Of a DNA stretch of 64,000 nucleotides, positions 58,982 through 64,000 are shown in pieces (the stretch's first letter is position 1; each line of letters starts with the position of its first letter). This stretch comes from Amoeboaphelidium occidentale. Lineage: Eukaryota > Aphelidiomycota > Aphelidea. A program made the position numbers and the translations under genes. The stretch covers positions 47,337-111,336 of the forward strand of contig JALGPX010000002.1 of assembly GCA_023515795.1 (NCBI GenBank), read 5' to 3'. Under the pieces are notes generated by a model, which ran no database searches, had not been told where the DNA came from, and saw only the letters and a list, made by a program, of their open reading frames with translations.

Positions 58982-61900
58982 TTAGAAATTAAACGTCAAA
59001 GAAGGAAGAGGTTCAGTTCTTTTGAGCGTCACTGTACGATCTCCAAGCCATTCAAACCTCACCTCTTGCAAGATTGAAATCGCAGACTGGTAACTCAGTC
59101 GTCGCTTCCCAAAGAAATCATTCTGTTCGCCGTGTACACCGTCTACTTGAAAAGTCCTAAATAGTCTTAAAGAACCTGTGGCTCCGGCAGCTAATGTTCC
59201 AAGAAAGCCTTCAGAGCGATTATCTGAGCTTGATGAATGCCTTGTAACAGCATGAAAGGATGAAGATAATGCAGAGAAAATATTCGAATAAGGATGCCAC
59301 ACCTTCACACAACGTTCTTCAATAGAGTACGAAACCAACAAAAGCTCGTAATCTTTGGTGTTTTTCTTTGGAGAGGAAGCTATTTCGGTATTCAAAGATG
59401 ATGCAGGCTTGTTGAATGACACAGCATTAATGCTATGAGTTCCATGAGCATCGAGTATCTGGACCCTTGTCGCTGTCTTTAGGTCCCAAAATATGATTTG
59501 TCCGCCAGGATGACCATTGTGACTTGAAATGTTTGATTTGCCGACGTTTGCATTATCGCTCGCAGTTGCTATTGCAAGCCTTTGTGATAGTGCATGAAAG
59601 GAAATGGTGGGATAGATTCTAACAAATTCGTGAATGATATTTGTTACCACAGGGGAAATTCTTTCTCTAACTGTAAATGGAATGTTGGGATCCAAACAAC
59701 CTTTGATTATGGCCTCTAAAATACCAGGAAGGTAATGCGGAAAGAAGCTTATTGGTCTCTAACAATTAAGGCATTAAACAATAATGCGGTATTACCTGTT
59801 TTGCTACCATTAAGACACCAGCTCTTAACAGTATTTTTGTCCGTTCCCAATCCGAGTCTTTCATACCTGCGTTTAACAGTTCCGTTGAAAGTAGATTAAC
59901 ATAAGTTGTAGGGTCAGTCTGACAGATTGATATCACAGCTTGTCTACACGCAAATACCATTTGTCGTCTCTCAACAGCAAACTTTTCTTCTGGTTCATCG
60001 GGATAACTATTATAAGTGAATACGGATCTGAACGAAGATTTCTTTCTGAATGCAGCCAAATGCTTCTTCCATTCCTCCAACACTAGATTTTCAGCTTTTC
60101 CAACTGTTCGCTCAGGATCAAACATGAACTCAAATATATCTTTTTCATGCAATTGAACCTTCTGTTTATCTGCAATGTGTTCAGAACTTGAATCTCTTGT
60201 TTCTTTTGATGAGCTTATCGCAGCATGACTCCACAATTTCCGCATGACATATACCTGCAAAGGCAATGCTGCTGTGGGTGTATTAGATGGTATTGCTAAA
60301 GTAGGAGCAGGTTTTGATAAGTGAGGAATTTTTAAGTCCAAAACCGTAAGGCCTTGAAATGCCGGAGAAAAGCAATCCCAGTTGTTAGCAAGAATTTCAG
60401 CAGCAAGTAGTTTTAAAGTGTTCAGAACAGAAGCACTATCTGTTCCTGGGTCCGGTGTTGAGAGAAGCAGAGCCAGTGAAAGCAAAAGCTCGCGAATGAG
60501 TTTTGGACCGATCATAATAGGACCAGCACCATTTTTGATTTCTAACTGAACTGTTCCTTCATTAAGATCGACAGTTGGACCTTTCACAGATCCAACGGGA
60601 GGTATTAAAGTGGACAGAAGTATGCAAGACCGAATAGTTTGGTCATGAAACTGCGCAGAAGCAAAATCTCTGTTGATCGTTGGTAAAGTTTTCATCCACC
60701 TGTCGATAAAAACCTTCAAGTCTGACAATTGAATGCGTCTGATAAAGCTAGAAATCAGTATTCGAGCTGATATTTGTGCCTCTGCCTCAGAATCATGATA
60801 GAAATGTGCGAATAACGACAATGCAGGCGCAACTGCTTGTTCAACTTTGGAGAGGTCATCGAATAAGTCTGTACTAATATATGCAATCCAATTAAGATTG
60901 ACTTGTTCAGAAAGGGAATCAAAGCGCATCAGCTTCTTGAACAATATCATTAAAGCCATAAGCATGCTTGCGGTTTGTTGTTTTGAAATGGACCACATGA
61001 AAAGTCTACGCTTCTTAAGATCATCCACGAGTTTAAAGTATGTAATATCGTTCAACATCAAACCCAATGAGCAATCAATAGACTTGATACCTATAGAGTG
61101 AACGCTATCGTCCAATTCTTTGCGAAGTTCCAATGGAGCTAACGCGGAAAGTAGCCCCTTGAGAAGATCAGTTGTAGTTGAGCCAAGAGGACTATTGCAG
61201 ACATCCGTGTTATGTTTCAGCTTTTTTAAATCAATCTCAGCATTCATAACTACATTATTTAGCTCACAACTGAGAACATCTTTCGTTTGTTGTTTCTCAT
61301 CAATGCTTACTAAAGTAGCCTGTATGGAATCTACTGGTTTACGCAGCTGCCATTCTTTCAAGTCTTTCTTTTCAAAAACGCATTCTCCGCCATTCCTTCT
61401 CAAAAGCCATCCCGCAAAAGTTTTTAGTCCCATTAGATAAACGTAAACTCCTTCAGAGTCTTCGGCAGTGGGCACAAACAGAACAACCTTGATGATAGAA
61501 TCATTTTGATCTAAGCCAGATAAAAACCATCCAATTCGCCCTTGCTCCCAACTTAAAATAGACAAGCTAGAGCCATTAGAGGTTAGAACATAAAGCGATC
61601 GAAATAGGGTGGCCACAATACTAGATATTACAGAATGCTCGTCTATAGACCCTCGCCTTTGTTTCAAAGGATGCTTCTTTGTGTATCTAAAATTAGGAGC
61701 CCAAGTAGAAAATTTCGAAATGGTGCCGTCTGGTACCGATAAGTTGTCCTTGCTATTGGTCTCCTTCATTATTTTGGCCGAAACTGTTCCAACAGATTTC
61801 TTCGTGCTATCTTGTTCATTCATCACTTTTTTATACTCTGAATGCACAGGTTCGTGTAAACTCTTGAGACTGAAAGGATGTGCATGAAATACTCGTAATG

Positions 61901-63080
61901 GAATTGAAGAATGAATATCCCACCAAACAACAACTCCATCTTCCGAAGAAGAGAATATCCAATTTAATTGATACAAAGAGTTTGTGTCAGAGTTTGAAGA
62001 TGCAGCTGAGTTGACAAAATAAGGTGGTGCGACAATACTTGTGACTTTTGTTCTATGATAATTCAGCAACAGGCTCTGCTCAGAAGGAAAGAATAATGAA
62101 GTTAAAGGATAAACATAAATGAAGCCATTCCGAAACCCTTTTACGATAAATCTGTCTTGAACTGGACAAATGACGGTGACATCTTGTTGTGCATCGGCAT
62201 GAAATGAATAAAAACTAGGAGCGTGTTTCCCTTGTTTGAACATGACCAACTGAGAAGGCCCCTTCAGAATTATTTCCATAGAGCATTGAACAATTGAGAA
62301 GCCGCTGCAATCGTTTGAAGAAGTTCCGTTGATCTCAGTTTCATAATTGTACAAAACAGACTTGAAATCCGTTGAATACACGGAGAATCCCTTTGAGTGA
62401 GCCACAACTATTGCACTCAGACTAAGGAAAGCTGCCTTTTCAAGTTCATGGTCGTTATCATGCCTTGCCAATACAAAATGTTCTTTGGTTTCCAAGTTGA
62501 CAAGAATAATAATCAAAGACCTTTTTGTCGTCACTAATAGCTGCAGAACATTCGTGAACTTGTTGCAGCAAACATACTTAATATCCCCCATAGTTAGATC
62601 TTTATCAGTAACAAAAGGTGCCAAGCTTATGTTTAATGACCAACCGGAAGCATGATATACATAAATGTTCGTTGTCCCATACAGAACAAGCTCCGTATTC
62701 TTAACAGCGAATCCAGAAATAACCTCCGGTGTAGGCCCAAGTTCTCTAGTAATATTCAGTTGCGAATTAAGAACAATATTTTCAGGAACCAACAATATCA
62801 TGTCGCTAACTTCGCCTGACGGAAGTAGCGCTTTATCTGATGAATGCTTTAATGAGTTCACAGGCTGATTGTTCAGGGTCAGAGTTTCCAATAAGTGTTC
62901 CTTGTCTGATAGTAAAAGCTTTTGTCCTCGAGAATCCTCAAAAGCGTGCAGCCTTTTCCGCGAGTGTATCAGCTGTGTCCGATATAAAACATTGTGCTCG
63001 TCCAAATTAAAAAAGAATTCATCGCATATGTCCTGTGGCAGAGTGTATTTCGTTGTTAAAAATGACAAGTTGAGTTTCAT
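58982..63080 (-). CDS. WDR7: WDR7/rabconnectin-3 beta-like WD40 protein
   Basis: Exons 63080-59796 and 59758-58982 (intron 37 nt; 1353 aa). The N-terminal half forms degenerate beta-propeller blades (FVKGFRNGFIYVYP-like, NWIFSSSEDGVVVWWDIHSS, IPLRVFHAHPFSLKSL); a helical middle is followed by a C-terminal set of blades: RIYPTISFHALSQRLAIAT, GGQIIFWDLKTATRVQILDA, ERCVKVWHPYS, ending FEWLGDRTVTLKRTEPLPSL. This order and the C-terminal sequence match WDR7, the partner of DMXL/Rav1 in V-ATPase assembly and vesicle acidification. The start is the first ATG of the frame; a 5' exon cannot be excluded. Confidence 0.85.
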
Positions 63081-63229
63081 TTGTATCTGCTTCCTCTGTA
63101 GAGCGAATGAATCTCGCTTGAAAAAAACTTGACGACAGAAGGAAACTGTTTCAACATCGTTGCCGTGCAAATTACTTCAGTTGCGCTTTTATTTAATACT
63201 TTTATTGCTATGATATCTGTTCAATTAGA

Positions 63230-64000
63230 TCATAGCTCGCCATCTTCGTCTGTAAGAACTTCACCCTCTTCTGGAGTATCAGGTCGAGCTAAAGGACTTT
63301 GAACAGACATATCAGCTTTAAGGGTATCAAGTTCTCTAATGCTAGAAGTTGCAGATGTTGGTAAACTAATTCTTCCTATTCGCTCTGGATTAATAGGTGT
63401 CACAGATACATATGATCGATGTGCCTGCAGTTCTGCTTCGTATTCTTTACGTTTAGCTTCACATAAAGCAGCAGCTTCTAGTCGACCGAAATCTCGCAGT
63501 TTCAGTACTTCACTACAACCATCTTTAATCTGTCGAGCCAGACCCTCAAATTCTCTACCAGCCCATCGTTCTACAAACACACAAATGACTTCCATCCATT
63601 TTAACTTGTCCTTATTAAATTCTGACGCTCGCCAGTGTATTCCTGTTAGGTACGCGCAAACACCTGCGATAATCACTGCTGGATACAATAAAACACAAAA
63701 AGACTTTGCAACATCCAAGGACCATGCGAGCATTATCGAATGAATATGAGGGCACTCGGCTTTTGCAATTATACCATGATCAGCTAGAGCTTTCACAAGA
63801 TTATCCAAATACATGTAAGGCGTAACATCCGGAGAAAAGTCAAAACATAGCATTTCCACCAGCGCATCTTCTACCGCGATGATTCTCGACGACCAGCGTG
63901 AAAACAGCGACTGAGTTAACTCTGCTTTTGATGCGTGCTTGGAAACCACAGCGATGAGATCCCTCGGCTTCCGGAAAGTCTCTTCCAACTTACAAGTTAG
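63230..64000 (-). CDS. Cyclin K/L/T-like protein, N-terminus beyond the window
   Basis: 256 codons are visible and the frame stays open to the right edge. It enters with LTCKLEETFRKPRDLIAVVS, the end of the first cyclin-box helices in transcriptional cyclins (ACKVEETPKKLRDII type). The second cyclin fold follows (IIAVEDALVEMLCFDFSPDV, AWSLDVAKSFCVLLYPAVII), and the C-terminus is acidic (TPEEGEVLTDEDGEL). Such cyclins pair with CDK9/12/11-type kinases acting on RNA polymerase II or splicing. Which of K, L, T or Ctk2 it is cannot be settled from this part. Confidence 0.8.
   Translation of the reverse strand, partial: LTCKLEETFRKPRDLIAVVSKHASKAELTQSLFSRWSSRIIAVEDALVEMLCFDFSPDVTPYMYLDNLVKALADHGIIAKAECPHIHSIMLAWSLDVAKSFCVLLYPAVIIAGVCAYLTGIHWRASEFNKDKLKWMEVICVFVERWAGREFEGLARQIKDGCSEVLKLRDFGRLEAAALCEAKRKEYEAELQAHRSYVSVTPINPERIGRISLPTSATSSIRELDTLKADMSVQSPLARPDTPEEGEVLTDEDGEL

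Overview
This is a eukaryotic nuclear segment with fungal character, probably from an early-diverging lineage. The fungal signs are an eight-span two-pore TOK-type K+ channel, a Rim15/Cek1-like AGC kinase with a treble-clef zinc finger, a GRAM-VASt sterol transfer protein, a septin, and the P4-flippase subunit CDC50. Mixed in are genes that are rare or absent in Dikarya: Integrator subunit 6, a KH-SAM (Bicaudal-C-like) protein, type III glutamine synthetase, WDR7/rabconnectin-3 beta, STIMATE, gamma-carbonic anhydrase and Qng1. I cannot name the species; the very compact layout would fit a rozellid- or chytrid-grade genome, but that is inference.

Layout. 0.5-8.5 kb: INTS6-like and KH-SAM genes (+). 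8.6-14.9 kb: GS type III (-), a receptor-like TKL kinase (+), a D-Ala-D-Ala-ligase-like ATP-grasp gene (-). 15.3-20.8 kb: GRAM-VASt (-) and a divergent pair of secreted TULIP-like proteins. 20.8-26.3 kb: a tight minus-strand chain GPC1 > LisH/WD40 > VMS1 > CRIB-like > MTFP1 with gaps of only 10-46 nt. 26.8-30.0 kb: bZIP, LIM and gamma-CA genes (+). 30.0-38.1 kb: coiled-coil protein, TOK channel, septin, Rim15-like kinase. 38.4-46.7 kb: a plus-strand run of CDC50, rhomboid, TIM17, AN1 zinc finger, carnitine carrier, S1/P1 nuclease, STIMATE and Qng1. 46.8-57.9 kb: three very large secreted low-complexity Pro/Cys/Thr/Lys-rich proteins plus a small membrane protein. 58.5-64 kb: prefoldin 4, WDR7, and a cyclin running off the right edge.

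Gene structures were rebuilt by hand from conserved protein continuity. I place 38 introns of 30-52 nt (mean about 39), nearly all GTA..AG with a TTAAT/CTAAC-like element close to the acceptor; every spliced CDS comes out as a multiple of three. All three stop codons are used. Intergenic gaps are often tens of bases, and some stops lie inside AATAAA.

The most original content is the 46.8-57.9 kb block, which looks like a secreted wall or matrix gene cluster. One member (50177-54333) ends in four tandem copies of a C-X7-C-X3-C-Xn-C-X3-C-X3-C module that I do not recognise, and two members share a Thr-Gly tract and an acidic Cys/Tyr module. Two assembly joins (17 Ns and a single N, each flanked by a duplicated sequence end) fall in this gene and explain its apparent frame break.
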